Shown here: positions 1-6,864 of the stretch, in pieces
Position numbering within the stretch: position 1 is the first letter of the stretch
Layout of the letters: each line of letters opens with the position of its first letter
Origin: an uncultured Prevotella sp.
GTDB lineage: Bacteria > Bacteroidota > Bacteroidia > Bacteroidales > Bacteroidaceae
DNA length: 33,500 bases
Reading direction: 5' to 3'
Assembly: GCA_947302435.1 (NCBI GenBank)
Contig: CAMYVQ010000027.1
Location: 1 to 33,500 of the forward strand
Position numbers and translations under genes: made by a program
The notes under the pieces: generated by a model
Told to the model about the DNA's origin: nothing
Databases searched by the model: none
Seen by the model: the letters and a program-made list of their open reading frames with translations, nothing else

Positions 1-70
1 GCTTGCAGGCTTTTTCCATGACGGGCAGGTCGCTGGTGCTGCCCATGATGATGCTAACTTGGGGAGTCAT
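1..70 (-). CDS. purE: PurE, N5-CAIR mutase (N-terminal part, cut by window edge)
   Basis: Only the first 23 codons are in the window. Read on the minus strand they give MTPQVSIIMGSTSDLPVMEK, the highly conserved start of the class I PurE family (the MGSxSD segment that binds the ribonucleotide phosphate). PurE converts N5-carboxyaminoimidazole ribonucleotide to 4-carboxyaminoimidazole ribonucleotide in purine synthesis in the cytoplasm. The ATG lies 12 bases after the stop of the PAP2-like gene, so it is probably the last or a late gene of the operon that includes rpoN. The remainder of the protein is outside the window, so completeness cannot be judged. Confidence 0.9.
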   Translation of the reverse strand, partial: MTPQVSIIMGSTSDLPVMEKACK

Positions 71-82
71 TATTGTTGCTTT

Positions 83-736
83 TTAAAAATACAGGATACC
101 TACCGAGGCGCAGACGAAGCCGACGGCGAAGCCACCGATGACCTGCGAGAGGGAGTGCTGGCGCAGAATCATACGGGCCGTTCCCAACAGTCCGGCCACG
201 ATGAACACCACACAGAACCACCAGACGGGATTGAACCCGAAGATCATGGAGAAGGCAAACAAGGCTCCCGTCACGCCTCCGATGGCCGACATGTGGGTGG
301 AGATTTTCCATTTGATATTGATGAGGGCGCAGACCATCTGCACCAACAATGCCGACATGATGATGCTGCTCACAAAGCGGAACACGTTGAGGTGCATGAG
401 CACGGTGACACAGGTCAGATAGCATGCAATCGATATGACGTAGGGCACCATGCGTCGCTCGCGATGGCCCAGCTCTATGAGTGTCCATCCCTGATAGTGG
501 CGGTACAGACGGATGAGATAGGTGGGTATGAGGATGGTGAACAGATAGACGACGATGAGGATTTCCAGACGGTAGGCAATCGGCAGAAGTGCCAGATAGC
601 TCAGTGTGAAAAGCAGAATCAGTCCTAAGAGTGGCAGATAGAAAGGTGTGAACAACGCGCTCAGTAACCGGGCTCCGTAGATGATGTCCCTCTCGCGGCT
701 CACCTTTCCCATTCGTACTATTCTCTTCATATTCAT
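83..736 (-). CDS. PAP2-like phosphatase family membrane protein
   Basis: A 217-residue protein with about six hydrophobic segments. Residues roughly 143-155 carry an STH-containing loop, in the place of the PSGH motif of PAP2 phosphatases. Near residue 189 an R-x5-H segment (RMILRQH) followed by SLSQV matches the third PAP2 motif SR-x5-H-x3-D, with Gln in place of the last Asp. The first motif (K-x6-RP) is only loosely recognisable as GHRERRMVPY. The family removes phosphate from lipid phosphates such as undecaprenyl pyrophosphate or phosphatidylglycerol phosphate at the inner membrane. The start overlaps the rpoN stop as ATGA, which implies translational coupling; a second in-frame ATG lies two codons later. 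The departures from consensus make activity uncertain. Confidence 0.7.
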   Translation of the reverse strand: MNMKRIVRMGKVSRERDIIYGARLLSALFTPFYLPLLGLILLFTLSYLALLPIAYRLEILIVVYLFTILIPTYLIRLYRHYQGWTLIELGHRERRMVPYVISIACYLTCVTVLMHLNVFRFVSSIIMSALLVQMVCALINIKWKISTHMSAIGGVTGALFAFSMIFGFNPVWWFCVVFIVAGLLGTARMILRQHSLSQVIGGFAVGFVCASVGILYF

Positions 737-2271
737 TTTCTCAGTCGTGCTACGGGAATGCCCATCTGGTCGCGATACTTGGCCACCGTGCGACGGGCCA
801 CCGGGTAGCCTTGTTCTTTCAGTTTCTCGCTCAGCAAGTCGTCGCTGAGCGGATGTTTCTTGTCTTCAGCCTCGATGAGTTCGCGCAGGGCGGCCTTGAT
901 TTCGCGGGTGGAAAGCTCTTCGCCGCTCTCTGTGGTGAATCCGTCGCTGAAGAAATATTTCAGGGGGAACATGCCCCACCGTGTGAGAACGAATTTCGAG
1001 TTGCTGACACGCGAGATGGTCGACAGGTCGAGGCCTGTCTTTGCTGCCACATCCTTGAGGATCATGGGGCGTAGCGATGCTTCGTCGCCGTCTTCAAAAA
1101 AGCGGTGCTGCAATTGGATGATGGCCTTCATCGTGACCGATAGCGTGTGCCGGCGGGTGCGGACTGCCTCGATGAAACTCTGTGCGGCATCCACTTTCTG
1201 TTTCGTATAGAGCAGTGCCTCCTTCATCTGCCGCGAAAGTCCCTCCTTGTTCTGCTGATAGTCTTTCAGAAGGTCGGCAAACGACTGCGACACCTGCAAC
1301 TGGGGTAGTTCGCCGTTGTTGAGTGTGAAGGTGATGGTGCCGTCGTCCTGCGTGTCGACGATGAAGTCGGGTGTGATTTGCTGCATGGAGCGCCCCACGG
1401 CCTCACCCATCGAAGCCCCCGGCTTCGGGTTCAGCCTTCGCAGTTCGCGCTGCAAGGTCTCCACCTGCATGTCGCTGAGATTCATGGCCGACTGTATGCG
1501 GTCCCAGTGTTTCTTCGTAAACTCATTGAAATGTTCGCGGATCACCTTGTCCATCAGCGCAAGTGTGCCTGTAGGCTTTGCTTTCAAGTCGACTTGCTCG
1601 TCCTCGGCTCTTCGGGCAATCTGCAACAGCAGGCATTCCTGCAGTGTACGGGCGCCGATGCCAGCCGGATCGAGCTCTTGCAGTTTTGTGAGCACCTGCT
1701 CTATTTCGCCCGTTGTGGCATCCACTCCATGATAGATGGCCAGCTCTTCGCCGATGGTGTCCAAGTCTTTGCGTAGAAGTCCGTCGTCGTCGAGCGAACC
1801 GATGAGATACTCCATGATGTCGTGCTCATGGCTGGTGAGCGGCAGTTCGTTCATCTGTTGCAGAATCTGGTCGTAGAACGAGAGCGAGTCGCCATAGACC
1901 ATCTCCTCGCGCTCCTCGCTGCCCGACTGTCCTCCGTGGTAGACGGGCAGGTCCTCGTCGTCGCGCCCGATGCCTTCGAGGGCGGCGTCGAGGGCGTCGT
2001 TCCGCTCTTCGCGCTCACGCTGTGTGTCGAAGTCGTCGTCAGCCTCATTGTACGGGCTGTCGTCGTCGCTTCCACCCAAGCGGTCGTCCATGGGCCACTC
2101 CTCGTCTTGCGCAGTCTCCAAAGCGGGATTGTCGTGCATTTCCGTCTCCACGCGCTCCATGAGCTGCGTGATGGGCAGTTCCACAAGCTGTGCCTGTAGC
2201 AACTGCTGGGCCGAAATGCTCTGTTGCAGTTTCTGTTCGAGCTTTTGTTCTTGTATCTGACTCTGAGCCAC
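733..2271 (-). CDS. rpoN: RNA polymerase sigma-54 factor
   Basis: A 512-residue protein with the full sigma-54 layout. A glutamine-rich region I (residues about 5-50, including QQSISAQQLLQAQLVELPI) is followed by a very acidic region II (about 55-125), a core-binding domain, a helix-turn-helix near residues 390-430 and the RpoN box ARRTVAKYR at about 492-500, which reads the -24 promoter element. Sigma-54 directs core polymerase to -24/-12 promoters and needs AAA+ enhancer-binding activators; none is encoded in this window. It is the second gene of a minus-strand operon: 7 bases separate it from the upstream hypothetical gene, and its stop overlaps the start of the PAP2-like gene. Confidence 0.97.
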   Translation of the reverse strand: MAQSQIQEQKLEQKLQQSISAQQLLQAQLVELPITQLMERVETEMHDNPALETAQDEEWPMDDRLGGSDDDSPYNEADDDFDTQREREERNDALDAALEGIGRDDEDLPVYHGGQSGSEEREEMVYGDSLSFYDQILQQMNELPLTSHEHDIMEYLIGSLDDDGLLRKDLDTIGEELAIYHGVDATTGEIEQVLTKLQELDPAGIGARTLQECLLLQIARRAEDEQVDLKAKPTGTLALMDKVIREHFNEFTKKHWDRIQSAMNLSDMQVETLQRELRRLNPKPGASMGEAVGRSMQQITPDFIVDTQDDGTITFTLNNGELPQLQVSQSFADLLKDYQQNKEGLSRQMKEALLYTKQKVDAAQSFIEAVRTRRHTLSVTMKAIIQLQHRFFEDGDEASLRPMILKDVAAKTGLDLSTISRVSNSKFVLTRWGMFPLKYFFSDGFTTESGEELSTREIKAALRELIEAEDKKHPLSDDLLSEKLKEQGYPVARRTVAKYRDQMGIPVARLRK

Positions 2272-2278
2272 CGTGTAA

Positions 2279-2929
2279 TTATGAATGATAGTATGCTTTC
2301 AGTTCTTCGGCAAAGGCGGCCAGCTTCTCTGTGTCGCCGTTGCCAAAACGCTGCCACACCTCATGGCAAGGCAGCAACAATGCACTGAGGGTCATGGCAT
2401 TCCGGTTCAGATAGGGGTCGCACAGTTGGAAAAGGTCCAATATGTTCACCACCATCGAGACCGGCACTTTCAACAGTTGTGCCATCTCTGCCACTTCGGG
2501 GGTCTCTGCCACCATTGTGATGGGTGTCAGGCGGAAATAGAGATCGAGAATCAGAATAAGGGCCACGGGTGTCAGGGTTGGCTCTTCGTCGAGTGGCTGG
2601 AAGTCGCGTTCAAACGATTCGTTCACCTCCACCCCGTCATAGAAGGTGTCGGCCTGTCCGAATCCCCTCATGCTGCGCCAGAGCTTCACGGCACGTGCCA
2701 ACCGTCGCGGACTGTCGGAGTAGTTCTGCCAGAAGTGTTCCACTCTCGGCGTGCTGAGCATGGCTACCTGCCGCATGCGTTCGGCCAGCACTGGCGGAGC
2801 GATGTGCAGTTCCAGGCTGAGTTCCACCACGTCTCGACTGTAAGTGGGTTTCACACCCACGGGGCGACGCAGATACAATTGCATCACCGGAAGCCAGTAG
2901 TCGTCTTGCCAAACCGTGTTTTTTGCCAT
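2279..2929 (-). CDS. Conserved-looking hypothetical protein, first gene of rpoN operon
   Basis: A 216-residue soluble protein with no signal peptide or membrane segment apart from a hydrophobic helix near 122-132 (ALILILDLYF). It is rich in Trp, Tyr and Leu and looks mainly helical. No catalytic motif was recognised. The ATG at 2929 is chosen because a TAnnTTTG box lies about 30 bases upstream, and because reading frames extending further would cross that box. It is separated from rpoN by only 7 bases, so the two are almost certainly co-transcribed. Its role could be linked to RpoN or incidental; no function can be assigned. Confidence 0.75.
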   Translation of the reverse strand: MAKNTVWQDDYWLPVMQLYLRRPVGVKPTYSRDVVELSLELHIAPPVLAERMRQVAMLSTPRVEHFWQNYSDSPRRLARAVKLWRSMRGFGQADTFYDGVEVNESFERDFQPLDEEPTLTPVALILILDLYFRLTPITMVAETPEVAEMAQLLKVPVSMVVNILDLFQLCDPYLNRNAMTLSALLLPCHEVWQRFGNGDTEKLAAFAEELKAYYHS

Positions 2930-2958
2930 ATTGCTGCTTCCAATATTGGATAATAGTG

Positions 2959-2966
2959 CAAAGGTA
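2959..2966 (-). promoter_or_regulatory. -7 box of the rpoN operon
   Basis: On the minus strand the bases read TACCTTTG, an exact match to the Bacteroidetes sigma-ABfr -7 consensus TAnnTTTG. It lies about 30 bp upstream of the first ATG of the operon (2929). No convincing TTTG -33 element was found at the usual 19-20 bp distance. Confidence 0.65.
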
Positions 2967-3112
2967 CATCATTTTTCTTGATTCGCCATCCATTGCCCGA
3001 TTATTTTTTTTGTTTTTGTTGAAATGTTTTCCATGTCGGTGTCGAAAGGTTAACAAAGATAAAAAAAGAATACAAATCGGCAGAAATTACCTTTTTCATA
3101 ACAATCTTTTGC

Positions 3113-3120
3113 TATCTTTG
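3113..3120 (+). promoter_or_regulatory. -7 box of the histidine phosphatase gene
   Basis: TATCTTTG matches TAnnTTTG exactly and lies 36 bp upstream of the ATG at 3157. A T-rich stretch (CTTTTT) from 3091 lies roughly where a -33 element would be. The box fixes the start: the open frame extends upstream to about 2923, but that part overlaps the promoter and the divergent gene. Confidence 0.65.
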
Positions 3121-3156
3121 CCAGAAATACGGGGCTTTACAGTTCCTTATACCATC

Positions 3157-4446
3157 ATGAAAAAGTTTTTAACTACTATCATCAACATTGTGGTTTGCGT
3201 GTCTTTGTCGGCGCAAATCTCTTATAAAGAAGAAATCCTGAAAACCCCTGAGCTTTCAGCCAGCAATAGTGTGGTCTATCCCACTCCCCACAAGAAGCTC
3301 ACCCCTTCGCCCAAGGGAATGAAGCCGTTCTACTTGAGCCACTATGGCCGTCACGGTTCGCGCTATCTGACCAAGAACGAGGACTACAGTTACGTGCCGC
3401 GCGTGCTGAAGGAAGCCGACGAGGCCGGTAAGCTGACCCCGTTGGGCAAGGACGTGCTGAGGCGTACCGAGTTGCTGGCCCGTTTCTGCGAGGCCCGGTG
3501 GGGCGACCTGACCGATCTGGGCGCACAGCAACACAAAGATATAGCCCGCCGCATGACGAAACACTTCCCCGAACTGTTCAAAGGAAAGACCCATGTCGTG
3601 GCACGCAGTACGCTGGTGCCCCGCTGCGTACTGTCGATGGCCAATGCCACGCAACAGCTGACGGCCATCAACCCCCGTCTGCAAGTGGAGATCGAAGCCA
3701 GTTCGCACGACCTTCACTACATGAACCACCAGGACCGTTACCTCCGTTCCATCACGCGCCCCGACACCCTTGAGGCGGTCTATAAAGACTTTTGTAACCG
3801 CCACTGGAACCTGCAGCCTCTGATGACCTCGCTCATCAACGACACGGCCTACATCCGCCAGAACATCGAATTGGAGAAGCTACAGGTCTACATGTTCCGC
3901 ATGGCCGGCAGCATCCAGAACACCGAACTGCGCGACTCTCTCACCCTTTTCGACATCTATACCCCCGAGGAAATCTACAATAACTGGCTGACGGCCAATG
4001 CCTGGTGGTATTTGGGCTATGGCTTCACACCCCTCAACGGTGCCACCCAGCCGTTCACCCAGCGTTTTCTGCTCCGGCAGCTCATTGCCGATGCCGACTC
4101 GTGCATCGCCCTCGACCGTCCCAACGTGCAACTGCGCTTCGGCCACGACACCATGCTGCTGCCACTCGTCTGCCTCATGGGGGTCAACGGCTATAATGTC
4201 TCCGTAGACGACCTTGAGATGCTGGCACCCAGCGGATGGATTGACTACCGTGTCTTCCCTATGGCCGCCAATCTCCAGTTGGTGTTTTACCGTAGGAACG
4301 CCAAGGACCGAGACGTATGGCTGAAGGTGCTGCTCAACGAGGAGGAAGCCACCCTGCCTGTCCCGACGACACAGCCCCCCTACTACCGATGGAGCGACGT
4401 GCGGGCCTACATGCTGAAAGTCCTCAGTAAATACCCAAAAGAATGA
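3157..4446 (+). CDS. Secreted histidine acid phosphatase (phytase/MINPP-like, branch 2)
   Basis: A 429-residue protein. Residues 1-20 are a signal peptide (MKKFLTTIINIVVCVSLSAQ). The catalytic RHGSR motif is at 65-69, where the His is the phospho-acceptor, and the proton-donor HD pair is at about 330-331 within RFGHDT. These define branch 2 of the histidine phosphatase superfamily, which in gut Bacteroidetes includes inositol-polyphosphate phosphatases; that substrate is inferred from family and neighbourhood, not shown. Export should place it in the periplasm or on the surface. Directly after its TGA the same frame continues into a PI-PLC fragment, which suggests an ancestral phosphoinositide-degradation gene pair. 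The start codon is supported by the -7 box at 3113. Confidence 0.88.
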   Translation: MKKFLTTIINIVVCVSLSAQISYKEEILKTPELSASNSVVYPTPHKKLTPSPKGMKPFYLSHYGRHGSRYLTKNEDYSYVPRVLKEADEAGKLTPLGKDVLRRTELLARFCEARWGDLTDLGAQQHKDIARRMTKHFPELFKGKTHVVARSTLVPRCVLSMANATQQLTAINPRLQVEIEASSHDLHYMNHQDRYLRSITRPDTLEAVYKDFCNRHWNLQPLMTSLINDTAYIRQNIELEKLQVYMFRMAGSIQNTELRDSLTLFDIYTPEEIYNNWLTANAWWYLGYGFTPLNGATQPFTQRFLLRQLIADADSCIALDRPNVQLRFGHDTMLLPLVCLMGVNGYNVSVDDLEMLAPSGWIDYRVFPMAANLQLVFYRRNAKDRDVWLKVLLNEEEATLPVPTTQPPYYRWSDVRAYMLKVLSKYPKE

Positions 4447-4725
4447 ACTACTTCCATTCCCGGCACCCACGACTCTGGCACGGGCAACGGCTTCGTGTCG
4501 GTCACGGAGTCCATCTACGGCCCTTGGGGCGACAAGTATGCCCGTACCCAGGACATCAGTATGCAGGAGCAGTGGGAGATGGGCATCCGCGCTTTCGACC
4601 TCCAGCGGAAGGCCACAAGCCCTGCCTGGTTCACGCTCGACGGAAAGCCCGTCAGTCAGCCCCAAAATCACGGTCTCTACCTGATGCGCGGCACCGACGG
4701 AACCGTCAGGAAAGTCCTTCGATAA
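4447..4725 (+). pseudogene. Remnant of PI-PLC X-domain protein
   Basis: Starting right after the phosphatase TGA, in the same frame, 92 codons read TTSIPGTHDSGTGNGF..., then YARTQDISMQEQWEMGIRAFDL, ending at TAA 4723. IPGTHDSGT plus the TQD...Q...GIRAFDL block is the hallmark of bacterial phosphatidylinositol-specific phospholipase C (X domain), including the first catalytic His and the Arg of GIR. The fragment lacks a signal peptide, a plausible ATG and the second half of the barrel; these enzymes are normally around 300 residues. An ATG at 4443 overlaps the phosphatase stop as ATGA but is in another frame, which may mark the original start before a frameshift. Alternatives are expression from the internal GTG at 4495 or readthrough of the TGA; neither would give a full enzyme. 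Confidence 0.75.
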
Positions 4726-4797
4726 CACACGTTTTTTGCCCTTCCCGACGATTCAATATAAATCGTGTCACAATCAAAGTCAAATCATCTCATCATT

Positions 4798-4870
4798 GAT
4801 AATCAATGGTGCTGTCATTAAAGTTCAATGGCAGCACCATTTGACTTGAATGACAGCACCATTCAATATC
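4798..4870. repeat. Three-unit palindromic element, sequence type 1
   Basis: Unit AATGGTGCTGTCATT at 4805-4819 is the exact reverse complement of AATGACAGCACCATT at 4849-4863. Extended outward to 4798-4819 and 4849-4870, the two arms match at 20 of 22 positions. The middle unit AATGGCAGCACCATT (4827-4841) differs from the right unit at one base and can form its own small stem. Unit starts are spaced exactly 22 bp (4805, 4827, 4849). The element follows the PI-PLC remnant and could act as a hairpin or terminator, although no U-tract follows it. Confidence 0.8.
4853..4870. repeat. Left copy of 18-bp direct repeat flanking ATPase gene
   Basis: ACAGCACCATTCAATATC occurs here and again, unchanged and in the same orientation, at 6144-6161. 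This copy forms most of the right arm of the three-unit palindrome. The stretch between the copies contains only the ATPase gene and its promoter region. Confidence 0.9.
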
Positions 4871-4952
4871 GGGCTTTTTCATCTTGATTTCGATACCCAA
4901 AAACAGTCTTTCTATATCCCAATGGGTAAGGTTGTTAAAGATTATTATAAGA

Positions 4953-4989
4953 TAATTATTATAGTATGATAATTGAACTATAATAATTA
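4953..4989. promoter_or_regulatory. Operator-like inverted repeat at the ATPase promoter
   Basis: TAATTATTATAGT (4953-4965) and ACTATAATAATTA (4977-4989) are perfect 13-bp reverse complements separated by 11 bp. The right arm overlaps the first two bases of the -7 box at 4988. Arm-to-arm centre spacing is 24 bp. A repressor bound here would block polymerase, so this is a candidate operator. It lies upstream of the predicted transcript start and so is unlikely to act as RNA. Confidence 0.6.
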
Positions 4990-4995
4990 CCTTTG
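4988..4995 (+). promoter_or_regulatory. -7 box of the ATPase gene
   Basis: TACCTTTG matches TAnnTTTG and lies 21 bp upstream of the ATG at 5017, implying a very short leader. No clear -33 TTTG was seen; the region upstream is extremely AT-rich. Confidence 0.6.
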
Positions 4996-5016
4996 TGCCA
5001 ATAAAAGCGAAAAGGT

Positions 5017-6144
5017 ATGGTAAACAATCCTTTTATACTCTATGGTTATGAATCGGAGAAGTATTTCTGCGACCGCAAAAAAGAGACGGAAGAACTGAAA
5101 CGACTGGTGACTAATGGTAATAATGTGGCTCTGATTGCCCCACGTCGTATAGGCAAGACAGGACTCATAGAGAACCTGTTCCATCAGAAAGACATCAGAC
5201 AGCAATATTACACCTTTCTGATAGACATCTATGCCACCAAAAGTCTTGAAGAGATGATTATGGCCATGGGGGCATCGATGCTGGCCTCGCTACGGCCAAA
5301 AGGAACCAAGGTCATGCAGCGTTTCGTCAGTTTCCTTTCATCCCTGCGCACAGGTGTCACCTTCGACCCCACGGGTAATCCTTCATGGAATGTGGAAATC
5401 GGTGACATCCGCCTGCCACAGACCACCTTAGACGAGATATTCGAATACATCAATTCTGCCGACAAGCCCTGTTTAGTGGCCATTGACGAATTTCAGACCG
5501 TGGCCAACTATCAGGACAATCGCGTCGAGGCATTGTTGCGCACCTACATTCAGCGTTGCCGTAACGCACAATTCATTTTCTCAGGGTCACAGCGTTCCAT
5601 GATGGCCGAAATCTTCCTCAGTCCGTCACGTCCATTCTATCAGAGCACCTCGATGATGAGTATTAGCAGTATTCCAATAGAGAAATACAGCAAGTTCGCA
5701 CAGGTACATTTCAAGGATGCAGGCAAGAGTATTTCACCGATTGTCATCACTGAGGTTTACCAGCGTTTCGAGGGGGTGACTTGGTACGTACAACGAGTGA
5801 TGAACGAGTTTTTCTCGCTGACCCCACCGCAAGCCACCTGTGACATGGAGATGTTAGAGCCTGCCATCACGAACATCCTGCGGGCCAATGAGTTCAACTA
5901 CCAGTCCATGCTCTTCCAGTTGCCCCCGAAACAAAAGGAACTGCTTGTCGCTATTGCGAAAGAGGGAAAGGCCAAGAACCTCACTTCATCGGCTTTTGTC
6001 AAGAAATACCGCCTGACGAGCAGCAGCAGTGTCCAGTCAGCCATCAAGGGTCTGTTGGAGAAAAACTTCGTCACTGTCGCCCTCGGCACCTATGAGGTCT
6101 ACGACAAGTTTTTCGCCCTATGGCTGTTGGGAGGGGGCAAATAA
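5017..6144 (+). CDS. Archaeal-type P-loop ATPase with C-terminal winged-helix-like region
   Basis: A 375-residue protein. Residues 43-50 carry a Walker A (PRRIGKTG), about 153-158 a Walker B (LVAIDEF) followed by Gln, and about 188-191 a sensor-like FSGS. The last ~70 residues (KQKELLVAIAKEGKAKNLTS onward) resemble the winged helix that follows the ATPase in the PF01637-type family common in Bacteroidetes. Substrate and partner are unknown for most members; some are linked to DNA-associated or mobile functions. It is a single gene with its own promoter and operator-like palindrome, sits between 18-bp direct repeats, and its TAA shares its last base with the right repeat. The upstream region is more AT-rich than the neighbours. 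It looks like an inserted one-gene cassette. Confidence 0.85.
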   Translation: MVNNPFILYGYESEKYFCDRKKETEELKRLVTNGNNVALIAPRRIGKTGLIENLFHQKDIRQQYYTFLIDIYATKSLEEMIMAMGASMLASLRPKGTKVMQRFVSFLSSLRTGVTFDPTGNPSWNVEIGDIRLPQTTLDEIFEYINSADKPCLVAIDEFQTVANYQDNRVEALLRTYIQRCRNAQFIFSGSQRSMMAEIFLSPSRPFYQSTSMMSISSIPIEKYSKFAQVHFKDAGKSISPIVITEVYQRFEGVTWYVQRVMNEFFSLTPPQATCDMEMLEPAITNILRANEFNYQSMLFQLPPKQKELLVAIAKEGKAKNLTSSAFVKKYRLTSSSSVQSAIKGLLEKNFVTVALGTYEVYDKFFALWLLGGGK

Positions 6145-6161
6145 CAGCACCATTCAATATC
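6144..6161. repeat. Right copy of 18-bp direct repeat flanking ATPase gene
   Basis: Identical to 4853-4870. On the minus strand it reads GATATTGAATGGTGCTGT, in which TATTGA is the final Tyr and stop codon of the SusD remnant. The sequence therefore belongs to the susD 3' end here, while the left copy is part of a palindrome. Confidence 0.9.
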
Positions 6162-6336
6162 CCGGATTCTGCGTCAAGTTAGGATTGAGGTGCAATTCCG
6201 AACTTGGTATTGGCATCAGTAGTTCATAGGTTTCACAGCCTGTCACTTCTTGTGCCTTGCCGAGCCGCTTCAGTGCAGCCCAACAGCCATACGTGTTGTC
6301 TGGTTGTGACAACCATTCGGTTTCCATCCCCTCGGT
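6154..6336 (-). pseudogene. C-terminal stump of a SusD/RagB-like lipoprotein
   Basis: Read on the minus strand the last 60 codons end in YELLMPIPSSELHLNPNLTQ followed by NPGY and TGA. The PIPxxE...NPNLxQNPGY tail is diagnostic of SusD-family glycan-binding outer-membrane lipoproteins, normally around 500-600 residues. Upstream in the same frame there is a TAA at 6337-6339 and then the sufE gene, so nothing else of the gene remains. The 96 bases between this stop and sufE (6337-6432) are open in another frame (DDYLPLFGVKDVEEWHSDGD...), which could be a frameshifted continuation (a GGGG run lies at the junction) or debris of another gene; it was not recognised. No SusC partner is nearby. Confidence 0.8.
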
Positions 6337-6432
6337 TTATGGTGGGCATGAGCTGTGCGGTGTCGCCGTCGCTGTGCCACTCTTCCACGTCTTTCACACC
6401 GAAGAGGGGGAGGTAATCGTCCCTTTTTGCCG

Positions 6433-6855
6433 TCACCGGCTGCTCCAGGCCAAGGCGTACATGCGCATCTGCTTCACCATGGCCATGAGGCCGTTGGAGC
6501 GCGTGGGCGACAAGTGTTCCTTCAGGCCGATCTGTTCAATGAAATAAAGATCGGCATCGAGAATCTCTTGTGGGGTACTGTCGCTGAGCACTCGGATTAG
6601 CAGAGCCACGATGCCCTTCACGATGAGCGCGTCGCTCTCGGCCGAGAAGTGGATGCGGCCATCTGAATAGTCGGCCTGCAACCACACACGGCTTTGGCAA
6701 CCCTCTATGAGGTTGCTCTCCGTCTTGTACTTCTCGTCCAAGGGCTCCTGCTCGTTGCCTAAGTCGATGAGCAGTTGGTATTTGTCCATCCAGTCGTCAA
6801 AACCCTGGAACTCCTCGATTATTTCGTCTTGACGTTCGTTGATTGTCATCATCAT
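6433..6855 (-). CDS. sufE: SufE-family Fe-S assembly sulfur acceptor
   Basis: A 140-residue cytoplasmic protein. It shows the family core: the FDDWMDKYQLLIDLG segment, KTESNLIEGCQSRVWL with the sulfur-accepting Cys in EGCQS at about residue 53, and a C-terminal LSPTRSNGL motif. SufE takes persulfide sulfur from the cysteine desulfurase SufS and hands it to the SufBCD scaffold. Three ATG codons stand in tandem at the start; the first is taken, and any would do. It lies 9 bases after the small acidic-peptide gene, so it may be co-transcribed with the large surface protein upstream. No other suf gene is in the window. Confidence 0.93.
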   Translation of the reverse strand: MMMTINERQDEIIEEFQGFDDWMDKYQLLIDLGNEQEPLDEKYKTESNLIEGCQSRVWLQADYSDGRIHFSAESDALIVKGIVALLIRVLSDSTPQEILDADLYFIEQIGLKEHLSPTRSNGLMAMVKQMRMYALAWSSR

Positions 6856-6864
6856 CAGATAAAA

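Noticed and set aside
733..2271. Sigma-54 (-24/-12) promoters near rpoN
   Set aside because: No convincing TGGCA-N7-TTGC sequence was noticed upstream of genes in this window; visible promoters are of the housekeeping TAnnTTTG type.
4443..4799. Open frame starting at the ATGA overlapping the phosphatase stop
   Set aside because: Its translation is Arg/His/Pro-rich noise, whereas the neighbouring frame reads the PI-PLC motifs; the ATG is kept only as a possible relic start.
4798..4863. Intrinsic terminator reading of the first three-unit palindrome
   Set aside because: The stems are strong but no run of T residues follows on either strand, so it is listed as a repeat rather than a terminator.
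6233..6436. Minus-strand 67-codon frame between sufE and the susD remnant
   Set aside because: It overlaps the susD-tail frame for much of its length and starts with GTG inside the sufE end; only its first third might be real and it was not recognised.
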